Made by a program: the position numbers and the translations under genes
Notes under the pieces: generated by a model
What the model was told of the DNA's origin: nothing
Databases searched by the model: none
Seen by the model: the letters and a program-made list of their open reading frames with translations, nothing else
Assembly: GCA_024691325.1 (NCBI GenBank)
Contig: JAILNR010000048.1
Coordinates: 62,001-126,000, forward strand
Reading direction: 5' to 3'
Origin: Saccharofermentans sp.
Lineage (GTDB): Bacteria; Bacillota; Clostridia; Saccharofermentanales; Saccharofermentanaceae
DNA length: 64,000 bases
Part shown: in pieces, positions 52,535 to 61,481 of the stretch
How the letters are laid out: every line of letters starts with the position of its first letter
Position numbering within the stretch: position 1 is the stretch's first letter

Positions 52535-53440
52535 ATGAATCGTGACTTGATGGGACTCATTGTCCGTAACGATGACGGTGCAGAGATCGTAAACTACGAC
52601 GATCCCGCGTTTCCGTCCTACATCTACGACGGCTGGATACAGCCGAAGGTCACCTGGGAGAAGGTTCCGCACTACCACGAGGATGTCGAGCTTGTCTCGG
52701 TCAAGTCAGGTACGATGGCATACGTCGTAAACGGCAAGACGCTGATGCTTCATGAGGGCGACACCATCTTTGTTAATTCCAATCAGATCCACTACAGCAT
52801 GAGCGTGGGCGAGGAAACCGCCAAGTATGTCATCTGCGTCATCCACCCGGGAATCCTCTCGGCATCCGTCAAAGTCGAGATGGATGCGATCAAGCCGATC
52901 ACCGAGAACCCCGACCTTCAATACTTAAGATTCAGATATATAAATGAGTACACCAGGGACATCTATAACCTGATGATGCAGATGCCCGACATAAGACATG
53001 ACGCGTTCGCCGTCACCATGCAGTTTTTTAAGATTTGGGAGATAATAAGAAAACAAAGCCAGGCATTGGGCAGGGAAGAGCCCGAGCTTATGACGGACAC
53101 CCATAAGCAGATCTTTAAATCGATGATGCTCTATATATCGCAAAACTACCAAAGTACCGTCACGCTCGACGCGATCGCGAGCAGTGCATCCGTCAGCAAG
53201 TCGATGTGCAACAATATATTCCACAAGTATGTGGGCGAGTCGCCGGTAAGCTATGTAATGCATTTTCGCGCGCGAAAAGTAGCCGAGTACCTGCGCTCGA
53301 CCGACATGAGCCTGGGACAGATAGCGGAGAAGACCGGGTTTAACGGGGTAAGCTACATGTCGGAGACTTTTAAGAAATTTTTCGAGGCGAGTCCGAGGGA
53401 TTACAGAAAGCAGTGGAGGCGTAATGATGAACAAGGATAA
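52535..53440 (+). CDS. AraC-family regulator with N-terminal cupin
   Basis: 301 residues. The N-terminal cupin (about 40-130: HYHEDVELVSVKSGTMAY, LHEGDTIFVNSNQIHYS) likely binds a small ligand. Two C-terminal helix-turn-helix units follow (TLDAIASSASVSKSMCNNIF; MSLGQIAEKTGFNGVSYMSE). ATG 52535 has AGAGGA 8 bases upstream; an upstream TTG is not supported. It overlaps the GAF-ABC gene by 17 bases, so it is likely the operon's own regulator. Confidence 0.93.
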   Translation: MNRDLMGLIVRNDDGAEIVNYDDPAFPSYIYDGWIQPKVTWEKVPHYHEDVELVSVKSGTMAYVVNGKTLMLHEGDTIFVNSNQIHYSMSVGEETAKYVICVIHPGILSASVKVEMDAIKPITENPDLQYLRFRYINEYTRDIYNLMMQMPDIRHDAFAVTMQFFKIWEIIRKQSQALGREEPELMTDTHKQIFKSMMLYISQNYQSTVTLDAIASSASVSKSMCNNIFHKYVGESPVSYVMHFRARKVAEYLRSTDMSLGQIAEKTGFNGVSYMSETFKKFFEASPRDYRKQWRRNDEQG

Positions 53441-54647
53441 GAAGTTTACACACGCTACCTTCTCGATAATGGAGCAGCTTCTCGAGGTCGATAATCTTAA
53501 CGATGCGCTCGCGGGAAGCCTGGAGATTATCTTACGTGAATTGGATGCGGAAGCGGGGGCGATCTGGCTTCTCGATAAGAAGACGGACAGGCTCGCGCCG
53601 GTGTTTTATACGGGACCTGCGGACATCTCCAACATCACGATCGAGAACGGCGTCGGTATCGAGGGTGTCGTAACGAAGAGCGGAAAGTCTATTATGGTGA
53701 CAGATCCCGCGTCAGATCCGAGGTTCGACGGAAACGTCTTTGACGATAACGGGCTTGTGACGAAGACCATGATATGTGTGCCGCTTAATAACATCAATGA
53801 AGTCATCGGATGCTGTCAGATAGTAAATAAAAAAGATGGCGAGCCTTTCAATAAAGATGAGCTTGAACTCGTCGAACACATGGCGGCGCTGGCAGCGATG
53901 ACGATAGATGAGAAGGGCTTTCTCGTTGAGCTTGATGAGCAGAAGGAAGTACTTATCTCACTTCGTAACGTGACGAAGGATTATCAGACGGGTGAGACGG
54001 TAAACAAAGTTCTTAAAGGAATAAATCTTGATATTTATAAGAATGAATTCGTGGTCGTATTAGGAGAGTCCGGATGCGGCAAATCGACGATGATGAATAT
54101 AATCGGAGGCATGGACGCGTTGACGGACGGAACGGTCACGATAGAAGGGAAAGATTTCTCGCATCCGTCTGACGACGACCTTACCATGTTCAGAAGAAAC
54201 TACGTCGGTTTTATCTTCCAGCAGTATAACCTGATGCCGAACTTAACGGCGCTCGAGAATGTCGAATTCATAGCTGAGCTGGTCGACGATCCGATGAGTT
54301 CACAGGATGCGATAGACAAGGTAGGACTGACGGACCGGGCGGGCAACTATCCGGGCCAGATGTCGGGCGGCCAGCAGCAGCGTGTCTCGATCGCACGTGC
54401 ACTTGTAAAAAGGCCGAGTCTTATATTGGCTGACGAGCCGACCGCGGCGCTCGACTATACAACAAGTATCGAAGTCTTAAGAGTCATCGAAGACATCATG
54501 AAATCTAAGGGAACGACAGTCGTCATGATCACGCATAATGCCGAGATCGCGAAGATGGCGGACCGTGTGGTCAAGCTTAGAAGCGGCAAGGTCGCGAGTA
54601 TCAAGAAGAATGTTCACCCGCTGCATGCGGATGAGCTCGTCTGGTAA
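53424..54647 (+). CDS. GAF domain fused to a MacB/LolD-type ABC ATPase
   Basis: 407 residues. Residues 15-160 form a GAF domain ([56 protein letters not shown]). From about 175 comes a MacB/LolD-type ATPase: Walker [10 protein letters not shown], signature [14 protein letters not shown], Walker [13 protein letters not shown]. Joining a small-ligand or redox sensor to this ATPase is unusual and implies direct gating of transport by a cytoplasmic signal. GTGGAGG precedes the ATG. It is 18 bases from the giant permease. Confidence 0.9.
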   Translation: MMNKDKKFTHATFSIMEQLLEVDNLNDALAGSLEIILRELDAEAGAIWLLDKKTDRLAPVFYTGPADISNITIENGVGIEGVVTKSGKSIMVTDPASDPRFDGNVFDDNGLVTKTMICVPLNNINEVIGCCQIVNKKDGEPFNKDELELVEHMAALAAMTIDEKGFLVELDEQKEVLISLRNVTKDYQTGETVNKVLKGINLDIYKNEFVVVLGESGCGKSTMMNIIGGMDALTDGTVTIEGKDFSHPSDDDLTMFRRNYVGFIFQQYNLMPNLTALENVEFIAELVDDPMSSQDAIDKVGLTDRAGNYPGQMSGGQQQRVSIARALVKRPSLILADEPTAALDYTTSIEVLRVIEDIMKSKGTTVVMITHNAEIAKMADRVVKLRSGKVASIKKNVHPLHADELVW

Positions 54648-54665
54648 TAAGTACAGGTATAAAGG

Positions 54666-57600
54666 ATGAAGCGCACCCAACGTAAAGATGCTATAAGAAA
54701 TATCCGCAAGCAGGTAGTCTCCTACCTGTCTATCGCCATCATCGCGATGCTCGCGGTATTAGCTTATCTTGGCGTTAATTTCGGAGCGCTTGCAGTCGGT
54801 GCCGCGGGCGATAAGTTCTTCCGCGAGAATAACTTCCGTGATTTGCACGTCATGTCAACTTACATGCTCACCCCGGGCGACATCGAGGCGATCCGCCAGG
54901 TCGAAGGCGTACTCGACGTTGAGGGCGTTTACAGGACTGAAGCGAAAGTAAGAGCGGGCAACGATGTGCTCGATGTTTTCGTAATGTCGCTCACGGAGCG
55001 CATCAACACGGTGCAACTCATCGAAGGAAGACTCCCCGAGAATCCTAATGAATGCGTCGTCGAACTTGAGATGAGAAATAATCATCATATTGGTATAGGC
55101 GATCAGATATCAGCGGTGAACTCTGACGGCGGGATGCCTTCGTATCTTACAAATAACGAATATACAGTCACGGGTATCGTCATTCATCCGGATCACGCCT
55201 GCTTCACGAGATACGTTCCGGGGAAGCTTTATATCCTCGTACAGCCGCAGGTGTTCGACAGTGAGGCGCTCGAGAACTGCTTCATGACGGCTGAGATCCA
55301 GGTTGATGGAACATCGGATCTGTACAGGATGGATGAAGGATATATCGATGCTGTCGATCCCGTGTTCACGCGCCTTGAAGCACTTGCGGATGAGCGTGCG
55401 GTCATAAGATATAACGAGATAAGATCACGCTATCAGGATCAGATAGACGAAGGACAGGCGCAGCTTGACGATGCACAAGGTCAGTTAAGTGACGCGCGTA
55501 ATGAGCTTGATGTTAACTGGGACAGCTATTTCGACGGACTTGATGAGATAGAGAGGACGACGCAGGAACTTCGCGATGCACGCGATCAGCTTGTCGCCGG
55601 ATGGGATGAGCTCGAGGCGGCGCGTTTGCAGATAGAGGATGGTGAGCGGCAGCTTGCGCAGGCGAAGGTCCAACTTGATGAAGGCTGGGCGCAGCTTGTT
55701 GAGGCGAGGCTTCAGCTTGATGCGGCGAGAGTCGCACTTGAGGCGGGAGAACAGTCGCTTATCGAGGCGAGGACCGCACTTGATGCATTTAAAGTGCAGC
55801 TTGATAATGCAAATGAGCAGCTGCAGAACGGTTCTGGTCAGCTTGATAATGCCGCGGCTTTGCTCGAGGCCGGAAGGCAGCAGCTTATAACAGGTTTCGA
55901 ACTCATGGAGGATGTGAAGGAGATACTGCGTTACGGGCTTTACACCGCGATAGAACATACGCTGGGGCAGCAGACGGCGGACGCGATCCCGTGGTCACCA
56001 AGACAGACCTCGATCGATGTTAACGACCCGAATGCGGGCATCAGTATCATCAATATAACGCAGAACACGAGCTTCGATTTCAGCAAGTCTTTTACTCAAA
56101 ATCTCGTAACGCTATTAACGGCGATCGGAGTTCCAAATCCGCAGGCGGCCGCGCAGGCGATTACCGACTACACCGACATCCTCGAGAGCGGGTACAACAG
56201 TCTGGCGTCGATATTCGGTTACTGGGATCAGGCGCATCAGATGTACCTTAACGGACTTGCACTTTACAACTCGGGCCTTGCGACATACGAAGATAAACTT
56301 CAGCTTTATAACTACGCTTTGGCACAGTATCAGGCGGGCGAGGCACAGTATGCGGAGAGCAGTGCGATGCTTGAGCAGAAGCGTGCCGAATACGAAGAGG
56401 GAGAGGCGCAGTATGCGGCAGGACTTGCCGAGTATGAAGCGCGCCGTGCACAGTACGAAGAGGCGGAGGCTCAGCTTGCGGACGCTAGAGCAAGATATAA
56501 TGCGGGACTAGCGGAATATGAGGCTGGACGCGCACAGGTCGAAGAGGGCGAGATAGCAGTCGCAAGCGGCCAGACGGAATTAAGTCAGGCTTACATCGCG
56601 CTTCAAAGCGGTGAGGCGGAGTACAGCGATGGACTTGCGCAGTTTAACGAGAGCTCGGATCAGCTTAACCAGGCGATCGAAGACATGCAGCTTCTCGACG
56701 ACTGCCACTGGGTCGTTCTTGATGCTTACGGAAACGGAAGCTACCTTTTCATAAGAAGTAATGCAGAGAGTATAAGCAACCTCGGCATGACGTTCGCGTC
56801 CATCTTCATCGTGGTGGGAGCTCTTGTCATACTCGCGACGGTGGGAAGGATAATCGACGAGCAGCGCCGCCTTGTGGGTGCGACGAAGGCGTTCGGTTTC
56901 TTTAATAGAGAGATATTAAGTAAGTACCTAACCTTCGGTGTTACGGGCACGCTTATCGGCATGATCGCGGGCGCCATCGGAGGCTACTTCATAGTTCAAA
57001 GAATCGTCATCAACACATATAGTCAGTTCTATGTTTACGGCGTGCCTGCGCCGCAGTTTGATACACCGATGACAGTTTCCATTATTATCGCGGGTGTGAT
57101 ACTGTCGGCCATTACCGTCTGGTTCGCGTGCCGCACTCTTCTTAAGGAACCTGCGGTCAAACTCATGAACGATCTCGTGCCCTTCACGAAGAAGAAGGCG
57201 CGCACCGGCAAGAACTCGAGACGCACGGGCGGACTTTATGCGCGCATGATCGTCCTTAACATGCTTGCGGATAAGAAGAGGGTTATCGTCACGATAGTAA
57301 GTATCGTGGGAAGCTGCGCACTGCTCGTTACCGGTCTTACCATGAACGCGAGCATAAAGAAGTCGATCAATGCGGAGTTCGACGACATCGTTGTTTACGA
57401 CTACGAGATAATCTATGACCCGACGATATCGGAGACCGCGGAGGAAGAGATCGAGCAGGAACTTATCGAACTTGGTGTGGAGTATGTTCCCGTCCTCGAC
57501 TTCATGCAGCCGTACGACGCGAACGGAAGGCTCAGCACCTGCGAGCTAATTTGCGGTGATGTGAATGAGTTAAACAACTTCATTGTAAGGCGCGACAGAA

Positions 57601-58343
57601 GACTAAATGTTCCGATCACGGGATACACTGAAGGCATCTGGATCTATCAGAAACTTTCTGACTCGGCAGAAATCGCGCAGGGCGAGTACATCACGCTTTA
57701 CGACTCTGCAATGAATCCGAACCACGTGACTGTCACAGGCGTCTTCCGCAACTACATCGGCCTTTATACGATCATGAGCGAGGAGGAGTACACGGCGCTG
57801 TTCGAGCACGAGCCTGTTCACAACGCTTTCCTTATCAAACTTAACGGCGTTGACGGCAGTGTCCTGACGGACAGCGTGAAGGGCATTCACGGATATAAAG
57901 AGATGAGCAGCACCGGGGAGAGGCGTAATAACTCTATGGCTCTTGTCTCGGTACTTGATGTCATCTCGCTGATGTTCATCGTCATCGCCGCCATGATGGA
58001 TTATTTCGTCCTGTTGAATCTTGTAAATATGTACATCAACCAGAAGACGCGTGAGCTCACGATAATGAGGATAAACGGCTTCACCGTCGGCGAGACGATA
58101 CGCTATGTCTCGCTCGAGCTTGTGGTGAGCACTATCCTCGGCATCCTGCTCGGCTGGGCTTCGGGCATCGGCCTTGCATACCGCGTAATAAGCGTGCTTG
58201 AGCCTAATGACATCTACTTCACAAAGTCGATCCAGTTCGGCGCCATCGGCATCGCGTCGCTGATCTCCATCGTGTTCACGGCAGCGGTCGCGACCTGGGC
58301 CCTTCGAAAAGTAAAACACTTAAAGCTTACGGACCTTGAGTGA
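54666..58343 (+). CDS. Giant FtsX/MacB-family permease with two long extracytoplasmic coiled coils
   Basis: 1225 residues. A membrane segment at about 16-38 and a MacB-like periplasmic domain to about 240 come first. There is a first coiled coil at 255-413 with repeats such as ARLQLDAARVALEAGEQSL, a globular part with a hydrophobic hairpin, and a second coiled coil at 521-671 (YEEGEAQYAAGLAEYEARRA). FtsX permease block one is at about 698-835, a second extracytoplasmic domain at about 885-1090, and block two at 1098-1225. The two similar-length coiled coils could pair as one antiparallel stalk across the cell wall. With the GAF-ATPase it likely forms a mechanotransmission-type complex rather than an ordinary pump. 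Confidence 0.9.
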   Translation: MKRTQRKDAIRNIRKQVVSYLSIAIIAMLAVLAYLGVNFGALAVGAAGDKFFRENNFRDLHVMSTYMLTPGDIEAIRQVEGVLDVEGVYRTEAKVRAGNDVLDVFVMSLTERINTVQLIEGRLPENPNECVVELEMRNNHHIGIGDQISAVNSDGGMPSYLTNNEYTVTGIVIHPDHACFTRYVPGKLYILVQPQVFDSEALENCFMTAEIQVDGTSDLYRMDEGYIDAVDPVFTRLEALADERAVIRYNEIRSRYQDQIDEGQAQLDDAQGQLSDARNELDVNWDSYFDGLDEIERTTQELRDARDQLVAGWDELEAARLQIEDGERQLAQAKVQLDEGWAQLVEARLQLDAARVALEAGEQSLIEARTALDAFKVQLDNANEQLQNGSGQLDNAAALLEAGRQQLITGFELMEDVKEILRYGLYTAIEHTLGQQTADAIPWSPRQTSIDVNDPNAGISIINITQNTSFDFSKSFTQNLVTLLTAIGVPNPQAAAQAITDYTDILESGYNSLASIFGYWDQAHQMYLNGLALYNSGLATYEDKLQLYNYALAQYQAGEAQYAESSAMLEQKRAEYEEGEAQYAAGLAEYEARRAQYEEAEAQLADARARYNAGLAEYEAGRAQVEEGEIAVASGQTELSQAYIALQSGEAEYSDGLAQFNESSDQLNQAIEDMQLLDDCHWVVLDAYGNGSYLFIRSNAESISNLGMTFASIFIVVGALVILATVGRIIDEQRRLVGATKAFGFFNREILSKYLTFGVTGTLIGMIAGAIGGYFIVQRIVINTYSQFYVYGVPAPQFDTPMTVSIIIAGVILSAITVWFACRTLLKEPAVKLMNDLVPFTKKKARTGKNSRRTGGLYARMIVLNMLADKKRVIVTIVSIVGSCALLVTGLTMNASIKKSINAEFDDIVVYDYEIIYDPTISETAEEEIEQELIELGVEYVPVLDFMQPYDANGRLSTCELICGDVNELNNFIVRRDRRLNVPITGYTEGIWIYQKLSDSAEIAQGEYITLYDSAMNPNHVTVTGVFRNYIGLYTIMSEEEYTALFEHEPVHNAFLIKLNGVDGSVLTDSVKGIHGYKEMSSTGERRNNSMALVSVLDVISLMFIVIAAMMDYFVLLNLVNMYINQKTRELTIMRINGFTVGETIRYVSLELVVSTILGILLGWASGIGLAYRVISVLEPNDIYFTKSIQFGAIGIASLISIVFTAAVATWALRKVKHLKLTDLE

Positions 58344-58420
58344 CATAAGTCCGTGTAATTGGACTCACGGGGACGGCGTGCGTGATATTATCCTACCAGA
58401 ATAATAAGGAGGATATGATT

Positions 58421-58642
58421 ATGTTTGCTTTGATTGGTTTTATGTTTAAGTTGTGTTTCTGGTTGGCGTTTCTTCCGATTCAGATTATGTTATTGCCTTT
58501 GACTATACTTGCGGGAGGAAGTAAGAGTAAGTCTTCGGATAGAAGCCGCTATGATTCACATGCTGACGACCTTTTTATGTCGGGGGTTGTTATGAACGAG
58601 TTCCTTGATGACCTCGAAGAGGACGATTGGTGGAGGGATTGA
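58421..58642 (+). CDS. Small membrane protein with acidic tail
   Basis: 73 residues from ATG 58421, which has AGGAGG 8 bases upstream (ATG 58415 is too close). Hydrophobic residues 1-30 (MFALIGFMFKLCFWLAFLPI) form one or two membrane segments, followed by a Ser/Lys linker and a strongly acidic end FLDDLEEDDWWRD. Unknown function. It has its own terminator. Confidence 0.65.
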   Translation: MFALIGFMFKLCFWLAFLPIQIMLLPLTILAGGSKSKSSDRSRYDSHADDLFMSGVVMNEFLDDLEEDDWWRD

Positions 58643-58660
58643 TGAGTTTTACCTGAGTAT

Positions 58661-58691
58661 AAAAACATCCGGGGAAACCCGGATGTTTTTT
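58661..58691 (+). terminator. Terminator after the small acidic-tail gene
   Basis: AAAAACATCCGGG pairs perfectly with CCCGGATGTTTTT over a GAAA loop; T run at the end. It can act in both directions. Confidence 0.92.
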
Positions 58692-58717
58692 ATACTGCTT
58701 TTTTCTTGAATTAAGAT

Positions 58718-58754
58718 AGGTAATATGTTACCATAACAAAGTAATAAGTTACCT
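58718..58754 (+). promoter_or_regulatory. Two MarR-type operator sites
   Basis: AGGTAATATGTTACC (58718-58732) and AGTAATAAGTTACCT (58740-58754) share GTAATANGTTACC and are 22 bases apart, two helix turns. The first dyad is perfect (GGTAA/TTACC). A TTGAAT (58706-58711) with TACCAT 17 bases on could be the promoter they cover. Confidence 0.65.
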
Positions 58755-58797
58755 AATGTGGTTGCTGAGGCCGCAAACCCAATGGAAGAGGCACTTT

Positions 58798-59271
58798 ATG
58801 AATATTGAAGATACCATTAACAGTAAGAGAATCAACACGGAGGGGATACCTTCCGGCTACTATCTGATCGGTCTTCTGAGTGCATTCGAGAACCGCTTTC
58901 AGGCGATGGCTGACCGCGATATGAAGGAGATAAGCTGGAAGCAGTTCTTTGCAATTATTTGCATCAACATGTGTGTCGAACCGCCGACGCTTAAGGAACT
59001 GTCGGAGATACTCGGGAGTTCGCACCAGAATGCGAAGCAGCTGCTTCTTAAACTCGAGAAGAAAGGGTTCGTGGAATTTGTTTCCGATGAGAATGACAGG
59101 CGTAAGCAGCGCATCGTCTTAACGAAGTACTGCCGCCGCTTTTGCATGCGTAATGATGAACTGTCGGCGCGCATCATGACGAAGATGTTTGACGGCATTC
59201 CGGAGAAGGATATACAGACAACGATAAAGACGATAACCAGTATTGAGAAGAATTTAACAAGGGAGGATTAA
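58798..59271 (+). CDS. MarR-family regulator
   Basis: 157 residues from ATG 58798 (GGAAGAGG upstream). A winged helix-turn-helix (LKELSEILGSSHQNAKQLLL, then KLEKKGFVEFVSDENDRRKQ) is flanked by dimerisation helices. It is preceded by two matching operator dyads, so it is probably autoregulated, and it is followed after one base by a flavodoxin gene, which it likely controls. Confidence 0.9.
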   Translation: MNIEDTINSKRINTEGIPSGYYLIGLLSAFENRFQAMADRDMKEISWKQFFAIICINMCVEPPTLKELSEILGSSHQNAKQLLLKLEKKGFVEFVSDENDRRKQRIVLTKYCRRFCMRNDELSARIMTKMFDGIPEKDIQTTIKTITSIEKNLTRED

Positions 59272-59272
59272 C

Positions 59273-59818
59273 ATGAAGGGGATTATCATTTACAAATCAA
59301 AATACGGTGCGACGAAGAAGTATGCCGGGTGGCTTTCTGAAGCGACTGGATATGATGCTGTCAGTGTGAAGGAAATCGATGTAAAAACACTCGATCAGTA
59401 CGATGTCATCATCATGGGCGGAGGAGTGTATGCATCAGGTATCGCGTGCATGGGTTTTCTTAAGAAAGTTTATTCACACATCAAGGATAAGAAGATCATT
59501 GTTTATACCTGCGGCGCGTCACCATACGATGAGAAATTCTTCGGGCAGCTTGTTGCACGTAATATGACCGGAGAACTTAACGGGATACCGGTCTTCTACT
59601 GCCGCGGCGGGTTTGATTTTAAGAACATGACATTCGGCGACAGGACGCTTTGCAAGATGCTTCGTAAGGCTCTGTCAAAGAAAGACCCCAAGAACTACGA
59701 GGTCTGGGAGGCTGCGCTCATGGAAGTAGGTGAGGATGAGTCCGGCGATTGGACAGACAGAGCGAACCTTGCTCCGATACTTGAATATCTGAATACAAGT
59801 GAACATAATAATTCTTAA
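59273..59818 (+). CDS. Flavodoxin-domain protein
   Basis: 181 residues, a flavodoxin-like FMN protein: phosphate loop YKSKYGATKKYAGWLSEAT, MGGGVYASGIACMGFL, and VYTCGASPYDEKFF. It resembles HemG/YgcA-type flavodoxins in Firmicutes that act in redox repair or dissimilation. It starts one base after the MarR gene. Partner enzymes are not nearby. Confidence 0.88.
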   Translation: MKGIIIYKSKYGATKKYAGWLSEATGYDAVSVKEIDVKTLDQYDVIIMGGGVYASGIACMGFLKKVYSHIKDKKIIVYTCGASPYDEKFFGQLVARNMTGELNGIPVFYCRGGFDFKNMTFGDRTLCKMLRKALSKKDPKNYEVWEAALMEVGEDESGDWTDRANLAPILEYLNTSEHNNS

Positions 59819-59836
59819 ATAGAGAGGGGATAACTT

Positions 59837-60493
59837 ATGTTCATAGTATTACTTAACATGGCTGTAGTCTTGATCGCTTTGGGGATAGCTGCGTTCCTGA
59901 CTTTGGTTGCGATCATTCTGATCATTGTCTCATGCGTGCGTGCTGCATCTGCAAAGAAGAAGGGTAAGAAAACAATGAAGGCTGGTCTGTGGGTCGGTAT
60001 CTTCATGATTGTTATCCCCTGGATCTTAGTCGGTGTCTTAATCATCAAGGTAAAGATGAACGATAAAGCTTTCCACCGCTGGGATGTCGGCAAGGAGATA
60101 CTTGCTACGGCAGTTCTCGATGACACTTCTGATGAGCTCTACGATATGTTTGCTGACAATGTCATTGACCGTGGCGACTTAACCCAGGATGATCTGGACT
60201 CGTTCCTTGCTGAATGCAACATCGAGAACAACAGTGAACTCGACCTTGAGAACTATTCGGATTTCCATGGTCAGTACAGCCATTACAGACCATACACAAG
60301 TCACGATAACGGAAGGACGCAGTATTGCTTCCAGTATACGATGCGTGACGTCAACGATGAGGGAGGAGACCTCACTATCACCGGCATCAGCGGCGATGAA
60401 GAAGATGAGGGTGAGATCGGTATCTGGTACATGTCCTACAGTGAGGATCAGACGACGGTAACGTTCGGTGAACCCGCGCCGTCAGAAGGCTGA
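59837..60493 (+). CDS. Membrane protein with acidic extracytoplasmic domain
   Basis: 218 residues. Two membrane segments (about 5-35 and 47-70) with a basic loop ASAKKKGKKTMKAG between them, then an acidic soluble domain to the end (VIDRGDLTQDDLDSFLAECN, EDQTTVTFGEPAPSEG). Unrecognised. Part of its sequence recurs as a degenerate copy at 61043-61122. It follows the flavodoxin gene by 18 bases with AGAGAGGGGA upstream and is followed by a terminator. Confidence 0.65.
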   Translation: MFIVLLNMAVVLIALGIAAFLTLVAIILIIVSCVRAASAKKKGKKTMKAGLWVGIFMIVIPWILVGVLIIKVKMNDKAFHRWDVGKEILATAVLDDTSDELYDMFADNVIDRGDLTQDDLDSFLAECNIENNSELDLENYSDFHGQYSHYRPYTSHDNGRTQYCFQYTMRDVNDEGGDLTITGISGDEEDEGEIGIWYMSYSEDQTTVTFGEPAPSEG

Positions 60494-60520
60494 TTTAAGT
60501 ACAATTCGAACACAACAAAG

Positions 60521-60543
60521 GCCGTCCTTAAGGGCGGCTTTTT
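60521..60543 (+). terminator. Terminator after the acidic membrane protein gene
   Basis: GCCGTCC TTAA GGGCGGC, then TTTTT; one mismatch in the stem. Confidence 0.85.
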
Positions 60544-60607
60544 ACGTTTATCAACAGATTGCCCCCCGAAGTGTCGCTTAACACACAAATAAGCAAAACA
60601 TTAATTA

Positions 60608-60637
60608 TTGAATCCGGCTACCATGCAAACGGATAAT
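60608..60637 (+). promoter_or_regulatory. Promoter of the double-glycine peptide gene
   Basis: TTGAAT, 18 bases, GATAAT. The same elements and spacing recur in the downstream copy (61189-61218), which supports function. Confidence 0.6.
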
Positions 60638-60674
60638 AATCGTGCAAATGAAAAACACCTTAGGAGGCACTACA

Positions 60675-60944
60675 ATGACCGAAAATAACTATAACGTAAA
60701 CGAACTACAGCTTGATGAACTTACATCGATCCGTGGCGGATATGAACTTACCAAAGTCCCCGATATCAAGATCGGCTGGCTTTTGGGCCACAACATAAGA
60801 TGCCCCTTCTGTAAAACAACAGACTCGACCATGATCGACGTCGCACTTGCGAAAAACAATAGCGACGCTCAGTGCGAATGTCACGCCTGCGGAAGACCGT
60901 TTAAGTACAGGCTCCTTGAGGACGGCATCTACATCGTAATCTGA
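60675..60944 (+). CDS. Zinc-ribbon peptide with double-glycine-type leader
   Basis: 89 residues from ATG 60675 (AGGAGG 6 bases upstream). The N-terminus contains LQLDELTSIRGG, which fits the LxxxELxxIxGG leader consensus cut by C39-peptidase ABC exporters in class II bacteriocins and some modified peptides. The remaining 67 residues hold CPFC and CECHAC, a probable zinc ribbon, and end YRLLEDGIYIVI. No exporter, immunity or modifying enzyme is encoded nearby. It could be a secreted peptide, or a zinc-ribbon protein whose start only resembles a leader. It has its own promoter and terminator. Confidence 0.6.
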   Translation: MTENNYNVNELQLDELTSIRGGYELTKVPDIKIGWLLGHNIRCPFCKTTDSTMIDVALAKNNSDAQCECHACGRPFKYRLLEDGIYIVI

Positions 60945-60966
60945 TACCCCAAATTACCTCACATAA

Positions 60967-61010
60967 ACACATGCAGGGGCGGTCTCCTCGGGGGCCGCTT
61001 TTGCATGTGT
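60967..61010 (+). terminator. Terminator after the double-glycine peptide gene
   Basis: ACACATGCA pairs with TGCATGTGT around an inner stem GCGG/CCGC that is followed by TTTT. Confidence 0.75.
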
Positions 61011-61042
61011 TATACAGCCTTTTCTTCGTATGAATCATTGCC

Positions 61043-61122
61043 GCGGCAGTTCTCGATGACTCATCCTACAGTGAGGATCAGACGACGGTTACATTCGGTG
61101 AGCGGGCTCCGTCAGAGAGTTA
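61043..61122 (+). pseudogene. Degenerate partial copy of the acidic membrane protein gene
   Basis: 61044-61060 equals 60108-60124, and 61064-61089 equals 60434-60459 except perhaps the last base; similarity continues to the stop. Thus about 309 bases (60125-60433) are missing from this copy, along with everything before 60108. It has no start codon and no ribosome binding site. Confidence 0.8.
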
Positions 61123-61138
61123 ATTATGTTTGGCAACA

Positions 61139-61312
61139 AATCTGCCCCTAAGTGTCGCTTAATACACAAAAACAGCCAATATTGATTATTGAATCCTGAC
61201 CCCGTTAAAACGGATAATAACAGTGGAAATACAAAATCTGTTCAGGATTTTATTACCCATAATTACCTCACATAAACGCATGCAGGAACGGTCTTCACGT
61301 AAGGCCGTTTTT
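61139..61312 (+). repeat. Degenerate copy of the peptide gene's flanks with the gene removed
   Basis: 61146-61240 resembles the region upstream of the peptide gene (AAGTGTCGCTTAA, ATTATTGAATCC, ACGGATAATAA all recur). 61258-61312 resembles its downstream end (AATTACCTCACATAAAC, CATGCAGG), including a terminator (ACGGTCTT with AAGGCCGT at 61288-61308, then T run). The 270-base coding region between them is reduced to about 20 bases. Confidence 0.75.
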
Positions 61313-61421
61313 GCATGGGAGGTGAAAATAGGAATAATCACTATCTTCAAACTAACAAATCTATTGTTTAGATAGCTATCAGGTTCTAGTTATTATCTCA
61401 TGTTGTATTTGGTGTTAAAGC

Positions 61422-61481
61422 CACATAAATACCGCATTCGAGATGCGAATATAGTCTAAAATACGAACAGATATTTATGTG
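61422..61481 (+). promoter_or_regulatory. Structured leader or operator before the 49-residue zinc-ribbon gene
   Basis: CACATAAATA (61422-61431) pairs perfectly with TATTTATGTG (61472-61481), enclosing a CGCAT/ATGCG hairpin (61433-61447). The outer stem ends 20 bases before the start codon, close to the GCGGAGG ribosome binding site. TTGTAT-N17-TAAATA overlaps the left arm, so it could alternatively be an operator over a promoter. The 110 bases before it hold nothing I can name. Confidence 0.5.

Noticed and set aside
55485-55958. Minus-strand frames opposite the giant permease coiled coil
   Set aside because: Their repetitive Leu/Lys-rich products are the mirror of the coiled-coil codons.
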